Assembly: GCA_050486405.1 (NCBI GenBank)
Contig: JBJHDF010000013.1
Coordinates: 1-64,000 of the forward strand
Source: JBJHDF01 sp050486405
GTDB taxonomy: Bacteria > Pseudomonadota > Gammaproteobacteria > Pseudomonadales > Cellvibrionaceae
Reading direction: 5' to 3'
DNA: 64,000 bases
Within the stretch, counting starts at the first letter, position 1, and each line of letters begins with the position of its first letter. This document shows positions 25,834-34,835 of this stretch, in pieces. The notes beneath the pieces were generated by a model. It worked only from the letters and a program-made list of their open reading frames with translations, did not search any database and was not told the origin of the DNA. The translations under genes and the position numbers were made by a program.

Positions 25834-27518
25834 CACAGGTTCCTCTTGTTCAGTTCGTCCACGGCAAAACTGGCGGCCCTGGCCGTCAGCGCCATGTAGG
25901 TGAGCGAGGGATTGACACAGGATCCGGAAGTCATGCAGGCGCCGTCGGTGACAAATACGTTGGGAGCATCCCAGACCTGATTGTTGCCGTTGAGCACGGA
26001 AGACTTTGGATCACGACCCATGCGCGCCGTGCCCATTTCGTGAATGCCCTGTCCTGGTCGATAGCCCCAGTCGCCACCGTGGACATCTTTCACACCGGCC
26101 GCTTCCAGAAGCTCGACCGCATCGGCGATCATGTCGGCGCGCATACGCCGCTCGTTGTCCTTGAGCTCCACATCGGTCACCAGCACGGGCATGCCCCAGT
26201 GATCGGTAACCTTGCGGTTCAGGTAGATGCGATTCTCGTGGTACGGCAGAATTTCACCAAAGGCGCTCATTCCAATGGTCCACTGCCCGGGCTCGATCAA
26301 CGCATGTTTGAGATCGGCGCCGATGGTCAGCTCGGAGATGTTTCGCTGCCAGCCCTCGCGACTGGCGGACCCTTGATAGCCAAAACCACGCAGGTAATCG
26401 CGCTTGTCGCCATTTACGTTGCGAAAACGCGGGATATAGAACGAGGTAGGTCTCCGACCATAATAGTACTTGTCCTCGAAGCCCTCGACTCGCCCGCCAG
26501 CACCGGCGCGAAAGTGATGGTCCATGACGTTGTGGCCAAGTTCCCCACTGCTGCTGCCCAGGCCATCGGGCCAGATGTCAGTGGCTGAATTCATCAGGAT
26601 GGCGGTGGAATGGAACGCCGAGGCGCACAGAAAGACTATCTTGGCGGAGTATTCCAGTACTTCGTGGGTTTCAGTATCAATGACTCGCACACCACGAGCA
26701 CGTTTTTTGTCCTTGTCGTAAATAAGTTCGCTGACAATGGAAAACGGTCGCAGCGTCAGGTTGCCAGTGGCCATGGCGGCCGGCAGAGTGGACGACTGGG
26801 TACTGAAGTAGGCCCCGAAAGGACAGCCCCGCCAGCAGCGCCCACGATACTGGCACGCCACCCGATTCTGTTCTGGCAGCGCCTGGGTGATATTGGCGGT
26901 GCGGGCGATCATCATTACCCGATCTCTGCCCCAGCGCTCACGAATGCGTTCAGCAACGGCTTTCTCAACGCAATTGAGCTCCATGGGTGGCATCAGGTCG
27001 CCGTCGGGCAGCACATCCAAGCCCATGTTCTGACCACTGACTCCGGCAAACTTTTCCACGTAGCTGTACCAGGGTGCCACATCGTCGTAGCGAATGGGCC
27101 AATCAACAGCGACTCCTTCCTTGGCGTTGGCTTCGAAGTCCTGGCGATTGAAGCGATAGCTTTGACGCCCCCAGAGCAGCGAACGGCCGCCCACATGATA
27201 ACCGCGGTACCAGTCAAAGGGCTTATCTTCGATATAGGGGGATTTCTGCTCATCCGCCCACATACCCTTGGTTTCCTCGTTGAGCGGATAGTCGCGCCGC
27301 AACACGGGGTGAGCTTCCACCATTTCCCGGGTAGGAATGTTGCGGTGGGGGTAGTCCCAGACCTCCTTGGTCATATTGGGATAGTCCTTGATATGTTCGA
27401 TATTGCGACCGCGCTCCAGCAGCAGAACTTTCAGGCCCTTCTCCGTCAGTTCCTTGGCGGCCCAGCCACCGCTGATGCCGGAACCGACCACTATGGCGTC
27501 ATAATCGTGTGTTGTCAT
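25833..27518 (-). CDS. GMC-family oxidoreductase (sugar dehydrogenase large subunit)
   Basis: A 561-aa FAD enzyme. The dinucleotide motif VVGSGISGGWAA begins at residue 11, and the GMC C-terminal motif with CVNPSLTYMALTARAA is near the end. It has no signal peptide, so export would need the Tat signal on the small subunit downstream. Relatives include gluconate 2-dehydrogenase, glucose dehydrogenase and glucoside 3-dehydrogenase large subunits; the substrate cannot be read from the sequence. The neighbouring TIM-barrel isomerase-like protein suggests processing of the oxidised sugar. No cytochrome subunit gene is adjacent. Confidence 0.88.
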   Translation of the reverse strand: MTTHDYDAIVVGSGISGGWAAKELTEKGLKVLLLERGRNIEHIKDYPNMTKEVWDYPHRNIPTREMVEAHPVLRRDYPLNEETKGMWADEQKSPYIEDKPFDWYRGYHVGGRSLLWGRQSYRFNRQDFEANAKEGVAVDWPIRYDDVAPWYSYVEKFAGVSGQNMGLDVLPDGDLMPPMELNCVEKAVAERIRERWGRDRVMMIARTANITQALPEQNRVACQYRGRCWRGCPFGAYFSTQSSTLPAAMATGNLTLRPFSIVSELIYDKDKKRARGVRVIDTETHEVLEYSAKIVFLCASAFHSTAILMNSATDIWPDGLGSSSGELGHNVMDHHFRAGAGGRVEGFEDKYYYGRRPTSFYIPRFRNVNGDKRDYLRGFGYQGSASREGWQRNISELTIGADLKHALIEPGQWTIGMSAFGEILPYHENRIYLNRKVTDHWGMPVLVTDVELKDNERRMRADMIADAVELLEAAGVKDVHGGDWGYRPGQGIHEMGTARMGRDPKSSVLNGNNQVWDAPNVFVTDGACMTSGSCVNPSLTYMALTARAASFAVDELNKRNL

Positions 27519-27574
27519 GGTCTGATACTTCTTTTAGGTCAAGTGAAAGCATAAATAGAGTTATCGACAGCCCG

Positions 27575-28471
27575 CTACACATCGCAAATGGCGATGGCTT
27601 CGCGCAAGGCCAGTATCTTTTCCTCGTCAGTGGCCCGGGTTGGAATAAACTCCTGCGCCACGTAGCCGTCGAACCCGGTGTCGCGAATGGCCCGGGCAAT
27701 GGCTGGATAGTACAACTCCTGGGTATGGTCTATTTCGTTGCGTCCCGGCACTCCGGCCGTGTGGTAATGTGCAAAGTACTCGTGGTGGTCGCGAATAGTC
27801 CGAATAATATCACCTTCGCTGATCTGCATATGGTAAATATCGTAAAGAAGTTTAAAGTTCGGGGAGTCAATTCGCCGGCACAGCTCGATGCCCCAGGGCG
27901 AATTGTCACACATATAGTCCGGATGATCGATTTTGCTATTGAAAAGCTCCATCTGGATCACCACGCCAGCCTTTTCCGCCTGGGACATAATCTGCTTCAG
28001 CCCGGTAACGCAGTTGTTCAGTCCCGTCTCCTCATCAAGCCCCCGGGCGTTGCCACTGAAGCAGATAAGGTTCTTGTAGCCGGCTTCCGCCACCAGATCA
28101 ATGTGCTTGCGATAGCGCTCGATCAGGGTGCTGTGGAACTCTTTCTGGCACCAGCCGTCTTCAAGGCCGATTTCAGCGCCATTGCACATGGAGGAGTCCA
28201 CGCCATGCTCCTTCAGAATGTGCCACTCGCCGGGTCCGATCAGATCGATGGCGGCAAAGCCCAGTTGCCTGACCACCAGGCACAGTTCTTCGGTGCTCAG
28301 AAAATTGTAGGTCCAACGGCACACCGAGTGGCGGATGTTTCCTTTAAGGTCCAGAGGCTGCGCCGGTCTGGTTGCGCTCAGTACACTGCCTGACAGTCCC
28401 AGCGCACTCAGCCCCAGTGTCCCGGCGGAGGCGCGTCTCAGTAATTCCCTACGGTTGATAGGAGTGGTCAT
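27575..28471 (-). CDS. Tat-exported sugar isomerase/hydroxypyruvate isomerase-like TIM-barrel protein
   Basis: A 298-aa protein with a twin-arginine signal, NRRELLRRASAG, and a hydrophobic stretch ending near SATRPA. The body is an AP endonuclease 2-type TIM barrel resembling hydroxypyruvate isomerase: SVCRWTYNF, LICFSGNARG, IQMELFNSK, LLYDIYHMQ and GYVAQEFIPT carry the usual metal-binding Glu/Asp/His residues. Export of this normally cytoplasmic fold is typical of copies paired with periplasmic GMC sugar dehydrogenases. GAGAGG before the ATG supports the start. It lies 27 bp after the ArsA-like gene and 56 bp before the GMC gene. The substrate is unknown. Confidence 0.8.
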   Translation of the reverse strand: MTTPINRRELLRRASAGTLGLSALGLSGSVLSATRPAQPLDLKGNIRHSVCRWTYNFLSTEELCLVVRQLGFAAIDLIGPGEWHILKEHGVDSSMCNGAEIGLEDGWCQKEFHSTLIERYRKHIDLVAEAGYKNLICFSGNARGLDEETGLNNCVTGLKQIMSQAEKAGVVIQMELFNSKIDHPDYMCDNSPWGIELCRRIDSPNFKLLYDIYHMQISEGDIIRTIRDHHEYFAHYHTAGVPGRNEIDHTQELYYPAIARAIRDTGFDGYVAQEFIPTRATDEEKILALREAIAICDV

Positions 28472-28498
28472 CGTTGTTTTCCTCTCTATTTTTAGTTG

Positions 28499-29392
28499 TC
28501 ATAGTGCGTCGAACAATCCGCTGTCTAGCATAGCGCGGATAACCGGTTCCAGCCCGCCCAGATCCTGCGGCGCGGGGGTATGGGCGGGCAACAGATGAAT
28601 GCCCAACCCGGGAAATTTGCTCGACATCCTAGCTGTCACTTCCGCATGGGGTTCTGTCGTGCGGTTGACCAGAAGCGCTGGCACATAAACCCTTGCCTGC
28701 TTCAAGGTTCGCCAGGCGCGAACGCCCTCCCCCACGCTCAGCCGGTCATCGTTGACCACCAGTATGAAGCCGCACTCTTCGGCGGTTTGCAAACGGTCCC
28801 GACTGCGCTGAAAAAGGGTCTGGCGCTTTTCCAGGATCTGCCTTACCCGCGCTCGGGGATTGCCGCCAGGACCCTGATTGCCGCTGGGCGCCTCAGCCTG
28901 CCGCGCGAGCAGCGCCTGGGTCCAGGCCTGCATGGCTTCGGGCAGCGTCAGCAGGTGCAAGGTGTGCCCGGTAGGCGCCGTATCGACAATCAGCCGGTCC
29001 CAGCGGTCGGCCTCATCCAGTTGCCGGCACAGCGCTTCGAACAGGGCCGATTCCATAACCCCCGGGTGCTGGCCGGTCAGGTCAACCTGACGCAGTGCCT
29101 CGGCCACAAACTCCGGGGCGGCGAACTGGCGGATATTGTCCTTGACCATGGCCAGATAGTCGTCCCGGGATCGCTCCGGATCCAATTCTCGGACATAGAG
29201 CCCCGGCGCCAGTTCCCGGGGGCTGTCGTCCAGCGGCTGCCCCAGCAGGTCACTCAGGGAGTGGGCCGGATCCGTGGAGAGCAACAGAGTTTTCTGCCCC
29301 CGTGCCGCCCAACCGGCAGCCATGGCCGCCGCCAGGGTGGTCTTGCCCACCCCGCCCTTACCGCCGAAAAATACCACCCGGGGCAGTGTCAT
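28499..29392 (-). CDS. ArsA/TRC40-family ATPase
   Basis: A 297-aa single-domain ATPase. The deviant Walker A motif GGKGGVGKTT is at about residues 9-18, switch I LLLSTDPAHSLSD follows, and VDTAPTGHTLHLL is switch II, all typical of ArsA/Get3. There is no arsenite-binding cysteine set and no ars gene nearby, so arsenite export is unlikely. It follows cstA and the cory-CC-star gene, a grouping I know from other bacteria, and probably serves insertion or function of the small protein or of CstA. A GTG at 29416 overlapping the previous gene is the alternative start. Confidence 0.85.
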   Translation of the reverse strand: MTLPRVVFFGGKGGVGKTTLAAAMAAGWAARGQKTLLLSTDPAHSLSDLLGQPLDDSPRELAPGLYVRELDPERSRDDYLAMVKDNIRQFAAPEFVAEALRQVDLTGQHPGVMESALFEALCRQLDEADRWDRLIVDTAPTGHTLHLLTLPEAMQAWTQALLARQAEAPSGNQGPGGNPRARVRQILEKRQTLFQRSRDRLQTAEECGFILVVNDDRLSVGEGVRAWRTLKQARVYVPALLVNRTTEPHAEVTARMSSKFPGLGIHLLPAHTPAPQDLGGLEPVIRAMLDSGLFDAL

Positions 29393-29396
29393 GGGC

Positions 29397-29654
29397 TCAA
29401 CAGCACCGAAAGCCACCCGCCGGCGAATGCTCCATCCCCATACGCCGGTGCCAATGGTGAAAGTCCTCCAGCATAAAGGGCATCAGCTCCAGGGAGTACC
29501 AGGCGGCGGGGTTGGGCAGCCCCAGGCTCTCGGATAGCACCAGCAAGCGGAAAAAGTCATCCTGTCGCCGTTGCTCCAGGGCCACCACCCGCCGCAGCGG
29601 CTGTTCGTACAGCTCCCGGTAAACGCGACCGAAACGCCGCAACCAGTCATTCAT
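29397..29654 (-). CDS. cory-CC-star family small protein
   Basis: An 85-aa cytoplasmic protein rich in Arg, Phe, Tyr and Trp that ends in GGFRCC followed by the stop codon. The terminal Cys-Cys-stop and the position between cstA and an ArsA-like ATPase identify the cory-CC-star family; its function is not established. It has no membrane segment. Its ATG overlaps the cstA stop by 8 bp, and it ends 4 bp before the ATPase start, so the three are translated as a unit. The two C-terminal cysteines suggest metal or thiol chemistry, which is only inference. Confidence 0.8.
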   Translation of the reverse strand: MNDWLRRFGRVYRELYEQPLRRVVALEQRRQDDFFRLLVLSESLGLPNPAAWYSLELMPFMLEDFHHWHRRMGMEHSPAGGFRCC

Positions 29655-31335
29655 GCACCACCTCGCGCCGCTGCTGCCAGAGGTTGCGCGCCGCCAGGGC
29701 GCCCTCCAGCAACAACCAGATGTTGAGGGCGAAGATCACCCCGCCCAGCAACAGCATCAGCCAGTTGCCGGCATTCAGGTAACTGGACAAATTGTAAAGC
29801 ATAGCCGATGCCGTCATGACCGCCACCAGCAGAAACGGCACCAGGGTGTAGACCACCGGCCGGCGCAGCTTCCACAGCAACAGGGTGATCACCAGCAGCG
29901 ACAGGCCCGCCGTCAACTGGTTGGTGGTGCCGAACAGCGGCCAGAGCACCATGCCGCCCCGCCCCGGGTTGTCCGGATCAGCGCCAAAGGCCAGGGCGGC
30001 GCAACTGACAAAGGTGATCAGGGTGGCCAGATTGACATTGCTCAGCGCCGACAGGCGATAGTCGCGGCCAATTTCCGCCAGGATAAAGCGCTGCAGGCGC
30101 ATGGAGGTATCCAGGGTGGTGGCGGCAAAGCAGACCACCATCACCGATACCAGGGTGGCCCCGACCGCTACCGGAATACCCAGACTACTCAGCAGGTTGC
30201 CGGCCCCGGTGGCGAATGCGACGATGCCACCGGCGCTGGCGGAGGCCCAGGAACCGTAGTGGGCACCCCACTCGCTCATGCCGGCAAAACCGGCGGAGAC
30301 CGCCAGCAGCGCCGCCAGGGCCAGCAGACCTTCACCAGTGGCCCCCAGGTAGCCGACAAAGCGGGCATCCGGTTCGCGCTCCAGTTGCCGGGAACTGGTA
30401 CCGGAGCTCACCAGGCCGTGAAAGCCGGAGATGGCCCCGCAGGCCACGGTGACAAACAACAGGGGAATGATGGGCGGCGCGTCCCCGGGCACTGCGGTAT
30501 TGAACATGGGCGCGGCAAACTCCGGCCGGGCCACAAACAGGCCGAGATAGATAAGAATCAGGCCGATAAACAACATATGGGAGTTGATAAAGTCCCGGGG
30601 CTGGAGCAATAGCCACACCGGCAGCCGGGATGCCAGGGCGCCGTAGCCCAACATGATCAGCACCCACCAGCCGATATCCGGCACACCGACCATCTCCGTC
30701 GGCAGGCTCACGGGCACGTAAGTGCCGAGATAAATCAGCCCCAGCAGCAGCGCCAGGCCGATCAGACAGGGCCACAGCAGGGGGATGCGGGTGCGAAACG
30801 CCAGCACGCCGATAGTGATGGCAATGGGTATCTGCATCCAGTAGGGCAACAGACTACCGGGATAGTTGACGAACAGGGTGGCAATGGCCACCGCAAACAC
30901 CGCGTTGACCATCAGCAACAGAAAGAAAATCAGCAGCAGAAACAGCGACTTGGCCCTGGGGCCCAGCACCTCGCTGGCAATGGAGCCCATGGAGCGGGCC
31001 TTGTGGCGGATCGAGGCCCAGAGAGTGGCGAAATCGTGCATGCCGGCAATGAACACCGTGCCCAACAGAATCCACACCAGCGCCGGCCCCCAGCCCCAGA
31101 TGACGGCAATGGCCGGCCCTATGATCGGCGCCGCCCCGGCCACCGAGGAAAAGTGATGTCCCAGCAGCACAAAACGATTGGTGGGGACAAAATCCAGTCC
31201 GTCGTTGAACTCGTGGGCGGGTGTTCTGGCCTCGGGGTCCAGTTGCAGCAGCTTGTCGGCGAGAAAACGGGAATAGAAACGCCAGCCCAGATAAAACGCG
31301 AGAAAGCCGCCCAGGGCCACCAGAATGGGATACAT
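29647..31335 (-). CDS. CstA-family transporter (carbon starvation protein A)
   Basis: A 562-aa membrane protein with about 15 helices, shorter than the roughly 700-aa E. coli CstA. Family segments are visible: HEFNDGLDFVPTNR, LLGHHFSSVAGAAPIIGPA and SGFHGLVSSGTSSRQL. CstA and BtsT proteins import peptides or pyruvate; which applies here is unknown. It is the first gene of a minus-strand run with the cory-CC-star protein and an ArsA-like ATPase, and possibly the periplasmic dehydrogenase genes behind them. The 99 bp between it and rimO should hold the promoter. The ribosome site before the ATG is weak. Confidence 0.9.
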   Translation of the reverse strand: MYPILVALGGFLAFYLGWRFYSRFLADKLLQLDPEARTPAHEFNDGLDFVPTNRFVLLGHHFSSVAGAAPIIGPAIAVIWGWGPALVWILLGTVFIAGMHDFATLWASIRHKARSMGSIASEVLGPRAKSLFLLLIFFLLLMVNAVFAVAIATLFVNYPGSLLPYWMQIPIAITIGVLAFRTRIPLLWPCLIGLALLLGLIYLGTYVPVSLPTEMVGVPDIGWWVLIMLGYGALASRLPVWLLLQPRDFINSHMLFIGLILIYLGLFVARPEFAAPMFNTAVPGDAPPIIPLLFVTVACGAISGFHGLVSSGTSSRQLEREPDARFVGYLGATGEGLLALAALLAVSAGFAGMSEWGAHYGSWASASAGGIVAFATGAGNLLSSLGIPVAVGATLVSVMVVCFAATTLDTSMRLQRFILAEIGRDYRLSALSNVNLATLITFVSCAALAFGADPDNPGRGGMVLWPLFGTTNQLTAGLSLLVITLLLWKLRRPVVYTLVPFLLVAVMTASAMLYNLSSYLNAGNWLMLLLGGVIFALNIWLLLEGALAARNLWQQRREVVHE

Positions 31336-31434
31336 TGGGATCTTAGTCTCTTATAGTCAGCCAGGTATCAATGCCAATGACGGAGAATTCTCGCAGGTTT
31401 GGCAGTTGGGGGAAAGTGATGACGGCCTGATGAC

Positions 31435-32757
31435 TCAGCCTATGGGCCGGGCTCTGAGGTCATAGTCGTCAGCGGCGGTGACCTCCACCTCCACCCAGTC
31501 TCCCGGCGCCAACCCACGGGCACTATCCAGGTAGACCAGGCCGTCGATTTCCGGCGCGTCGGCGCTGCTGCGCGCCACGGCACCCGAGTCGGTGACTTCA
31601 TCCACCAGCACCCGCAAGCGCTTACCCAGCTTCTGCTGCAGTCGGGCGGCGGAGATGGCCTGCTGTTTTTCCATAAAACGCGCGTAGCGCTCGGCCTTGA
31701 CCTCTTCCGGCACCGCGCCCGGCAGGGCGTTGGCGGACGCGCCCTCCACCGGGGAATATTCAAAACACCCTACCCGGTCCAATTGCGCCTCGTCGAGAAA
31801 GTCCAGCAGTTGCTGGAAATCGTCTTCGGTCTCGCCGGGGAAGCCGACGATAAAGGTGGAGCGCAGGGTCAGGTCCGGCACCTGGGCGCGCCAGTCGCGA
31901 ATCCTGTCCAGGGTCCGCTCCACCTGCCCCGGCCGGCGCATGGCCTTGAGTATGGTGGGGCTGGCATGCTGAAACGGAATATCCAGGTAGGGCAGTATCC
32001 GCCCTTCCGCCATCAGGGGGATGACCTTGTCCACATGGGGATAGGGGTAGACGTAGTGCAGGCGCACCCAGACCCCGAGTTCGCCCAGTGCCCGACACAG
32101 CTGTTCCATATCAGTTTTCAGCGGGCGTCCTTCCCAGAAGTCCGTGCGGTACTTGATATCCACGCCGTAGGCCGAGGTGTCCTGGGAGATCACCAGCAGT
32201 TCCTTGACGCCGGCCTTCACCAGCCGCTCGGCTTCACCCATAACCTGACCGATGGGCCGGCTGACGAGTTTGCCGCGCATGGAGGGGATGATGCAGAAGC
32301 TGCAGCTGTGGTTGCAGCCCTCGGAAATCTTCAGGTAGGCGTAGTGCCGGGGAGTCAGCTTGATGCCCTGGGGCGGCACCAGGTCCAAGTAGGGATTGTG
32401 CTCGGTGGGCGCCGGCAAATGCTGGTGCACCTGATCCAGTATCGCCTCGTAGGCGTGGGGGCCGGTGATGCCCAGCACCTGGGGATGCAGTTCGCGAATC
32501 TCGTTTTCCTTGACGCCCAGGCAGCCGGTGACCAGCACCCTGCCGTTCTCTTCCAGTGCCTCGCCGATGGTGCTCAGGGACTCCTCCACGGCGCTGTCGA
32601 TAAAACCGCAGGTATTGACGATGACCATGTCGGCCTGGTCGTAGCTGGGTACGACCCGGTAGCCCTCGGTGCGCAATTGGGTGAGGATGCGCTCGGAATC
32701 CACCAGATTCTTGGGGCAACCGAGACTGACAAATCCGACAGTGGGGCTTTTACTCAT
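31435..32757 (-). CDS. rimO: Ribosomal protein S12 methylthiotransferase
   Basis: A 440-aa radical SAM enzyme that methylthiolates an aspartate of ribosomal protein S12. The N-terminal UPF0004 domain has cysteines in SLGCPKN, NTCGFID and TGCLG for the auxiliary iron-sulfur cluster. The radical SAM motif EGCNHSCSFC (CxxxCxxC) is near residue 150, and a TRAM domain ends the protein. Length and motifs are normal. It appears to be transcribed alone. Confidence 0.95.
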   Translation of the reverse strand: MSKSPTVGFVSLGCPKNLVDSERILTQLRTEGYRVVPSYDQADMVIVNTCGFIDSAVEESLSTIGEALEENGRVLVTGCLGVKENEIRELHPQVLGITGPHAYEAILDQVHQHLPAPTEHNPYLDLVPPQGIKLTPRHYAYLKISEGCNHSCSFCIIPSMRGKLVSRPIGQVMGEAERLVKAGVKELLVISQDTSAYGVDIKYRTDFWEGRPLKTDMEQLCRALGELGVWVRLHYVYPYPHVDKVIPLMAEGRILPYLDIPFQHASPTILKAMRRPGQVERTLDRIRDWRAQVPDLTLRSTFIVGFPGETEDDFQQLLDFLDEAQLDRVGCFEYSPVEGASANALPGAVPEEVKAERYARFMEKQQAISAARLQQKLGKRLRVLVDEVTDSGAVARSSADAPEIDGLVYLDSARGLAPGDWVEVEVTAADDYDLRARPIG

Positions 32758-32847
32758 AAAGGGACAACGCTGTGATCAAATGGGGCTGTGGTCAGTTGGG
32801 GCGGCTATTGTAGAGCCTCCCGCGCCGAATTGCATGGCCGCCATGGC

Positions 32848-33675
32848 TCAGTGAGCCAAGTGCTCATCGAGAAACTGCGCCAGGCCATCCAGATACAGGT
32901 TGCCGGATGTGTAGAAACCGCTGTTGTGATCGCCGCGAATTTCCAGCAAGCGTTTCGGCTCCGGCGCGGCTTGGTACAGTGCCTGGCCGTGGCGGAAAGG
33001 GATGATTTCATCGTCGGGACTGTGGATCACCAGTACCGGCACCTGGACAGCGGCCAGCGCGGCGCGGGTGTCGTAGCGATAGCGGGTGAGCAGGCGCACC
33101 GGCAGGAAGGGATAGAGATCGGCGCCGATATCCGGTATCGAGGTAAAACCGGATTCGAGGATCAGGGCGCCCACCGGCTCCCGGCTGGCGAGATTGGCCG
33201 CCACCGCTGCTCCCAGGGAGCGGCCGAACACCGCTATGTGTTCCGGCGCCACGGTTTTTTCTTCGCGCAGCCAGTGATAGGTGGCGCTGGCATCGCGGTA
33301 GAGCCCCTGCTCGCTGGGGCGACCGCTGCTGCGGCCGTAACCCCGGTAATCCACGATCAACACGTCCAGCCCCAGTTGCCGGAACTGCTCGATGGAAACC
33401 AGGCGGTGGGAAATATTGCCGGCGTTGCCGTGAAAGAACAGCAACACGCCCCGGGGATCACTGGCCGGAATATACCAGGCGTGCAGGCGCTCGCCGTCGT
33501 CGGTGACAATCTCCAGATCCTCGTAATCCATGCCGGCATCGGCCGGCGTGGCCACCAGTTGCTTGCTGGGTATATGAATCATGCAGCCCTGCAGCGCCCA
33601 CAGCATGGCCACCAGCACCAGGTATCCGGTGCACAGGGCGAACAGCAGGCGTTTGCAGCGGGCAAGTAACGTCAT
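32848..33675 (-). CDS. Membrane-anchored alpha/beta hydrolase (YfhR/BEM46-like)
   Basis: A 275-aa protein with one N-terminal membrane segment (about 10-29) and a hydrolase domain. FFHGNAGN forms the oxyanion region, GRSLGAA holds the nucleophile serine, and aspartate in HSPDDEIIP and histidine in RGDHNSGF complete the triad. The order resembles the YfhR/BEM46 group, serine hydrolases of unknown substrate. No ribosome site is clear; a GTG at 33714 is an alternative start, but its extra residues come from decayed sequence upstream, so the ATG at 33675 is preferred. Confidence 0.82.
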   Translation of the reverse strand: MTLLARCKRLLFALCTGYLVLVAMLWALQGCMIHIPSKQLVATPADAGMDYEDLEIVTDDGERLHAWYIPASDPRGVLLFFHGNAGNISHRLVSIEQFRQLGLDVLIVDYRGYGRSSGRPSEQGLYRDASATYHWLREEKTVAPEHIAVFGRSLGAAVAANLASREPVGALILESGFTSIPDIGADLYPFLPVRLLTRYRYDTRAALAAVQVPVLVIHSPDDEIIPFRHGQALYQAAPEPKRLLEIRGDHNSGFYTSGNLYLDGLAQFLDEHLAH

Positions 33676-33724
33676 AGCGCGAGACAGTGTAACACTGCCG
33701 CGGGCAACGGGCACCGGCCGTTAC

Positions 33725-33952
33725 CCTTGAATGCATCGAGCTTGCCGGCGTCCCGCTGACAGATGGCCACCAGTTCCACCCCCCCGGGTGAGCCTGATAG
33801 ATGGAAATGAACTCGGCGCCAAAGCTGAGCCCGACAATAGCCACTTTTACGGGCTTATCCGCCAGGATGGGGCTGTAAACTTCGCAGTCTGTTTTGCCGA
33901 TCAACTCACTGTCGGTGAGTCCCACGGACAGTAGCAGTTGTTCACTGACCAT
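33725..33952 (-). pseudogene. Gene debris: PAS-like fragment joined to a frameshifted Gfo/Idh/MocA oxidoreductase N-terminus
   Basis: On the minus strand, 33852-33952 translates to FLMVSEQ and GLTDSELIGKTDCEVYSP, like part of a PAS domain. It continues in frame into VKVAIVGLSFGAEFISIYQ (from 33850), the dinucleotide fold start of a Gfo/Idh/MocA dehydrogenase. A run of seven C (33779-33785) is where the frame is lost; one base shifted, the sequence resumes as VELVAICQRDAGKLDAFKG, which is the expected continuation. Homology stops at about 33730. Neither fragment can make a working protein. An upstream in-frame TAA closes the left side. Confidence 0.6.
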
Positions 33953-33968
33953 CAGAAATTACTGGCAA

Positions 33969-34817
33969 TCAGCGATGAGCGAAGTCCAAGGCAAACTGAC
34001 GGGCGACGCGTCCGCTGCGCGCGCCGCGGGTCATGGCCCAGCGCAGGGCATCGGCGCGGACGTCGTCGCTCCATTCGCCGCCCATCGTTTCCAGCCAGTA
34101 ACGCGCTGCGGCCAGATAGTCATCCTGGCTGAACGGATAGAAACTCAACCATAGACCAAAGCGATCCGAGAGGGACACTTTTTCCTCGGTGCTGTCATTG
34201 GGCCGCACCTCACCACCCTCGTAGGTGACGTCGAGATTTTCGCGCATCTGCTCCGGTAACAGGTGGCGGCGGTTGGAGGTGGCGTAAAAAAGAATGTTGT
34301 CCGGCGGCGCGGCGATGGACCCATCCAGGGCGGATTTCAGCGCCTTGTAATCGCCCTCCCCTTCTTCAAAGGACAGGTCGTCACAAAACACAATAAACTT
34401 CTCTGGTCGTGCGCTCAGCGGCGCCACCATGTCAGCCAGGTGTATCAGGTCCGATTTTTCCACCTGCACCAGCTTCAACCCCTGATCGGCAAAGGCGTTC
34501 CAGCAGGCTTTGATCAGCGTCGACTTTCCCGTGCCGCGCGCGCCGGTAAGCAACACATTGTTAGCGGGCAAGCCGCTGGCAAAGCGGCGGGTATTGCCCA
34601 CTATGGCGCGCTTCTGCCGTTCTATGTTGTGCAGGCTGTCCAGGGATACACGGTGGGGATTGGCGACCGCCTCCAGATACCCCCTCGCCCGGCCCCGCTG
34701 TCGCCAGCGAAACGCCGACGACTGCCAATCGGTGTCCGGTGCCGGTGCCGGCACCAGGTTCTCCAGCCTTTGCACCAGGGCATCCACGCGATCTATCAAC
34801 TGGTCAAAAGTCGCCAC
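33969..34817 (-). CDS. DUF815-family AAA ATPase
   Basis: A 282-aa protein with Walker A GARGTGKST near residue 93 and Walker B FIVFCDDLSFE near 141, followed by a sensor-like YATSNRRHL. The arrangement matches the DUF815 (PF05673) ATP-binding family, whose function is not established. The GTG start comes 18 bp after the DUF3012 gene on the same strand, so it is probably the last gene of the hemB transcript. Behind it lies decayed sequence. Confidence 0.85.
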   Translation of the reverse strand: MATFDQLIDRVDALVQRLENLVPAPAPDTDWQSSAFRWRQRGRARGYLEAVANPHRVSLDSLHNIERQKRAIVGNTRRFASGLPANNVLLTGARGTGKSTLIKACWNAFADQGLKLVQVEKSDLIHLADMVAPLSARPEKFIVFCDDLSFEEGEGDYKALKSALDGSIAAPPDNILFYATSNRRHLLPEQMRENLDVTYEGGEVRPNDSTEEKVSLSDRFGLWLSFYPFSQDDYLAAARYWLETMGGEWSDDVRADALRWAMTRGARSGRVARQFALDFAHR

Positions 34818-34835
34818 GGCCGCTAAACCCAGAAA

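Noticed and set aside
28499..29392. Arsenite pump ATPase as the function of the ArsA-like gene
   Set aside because: No arsenite-binding cysteines and no ars genes nearby; the neighbourhood points to CstA and the cory-CC-star protein.
33458..33675. Reading 33458-33952 as one intact 164-aa protein
   Set aside because: After the seven-C run it is read out of frame through the hydrolase gene; only the upstream part shows homology, so it is treated as debris.
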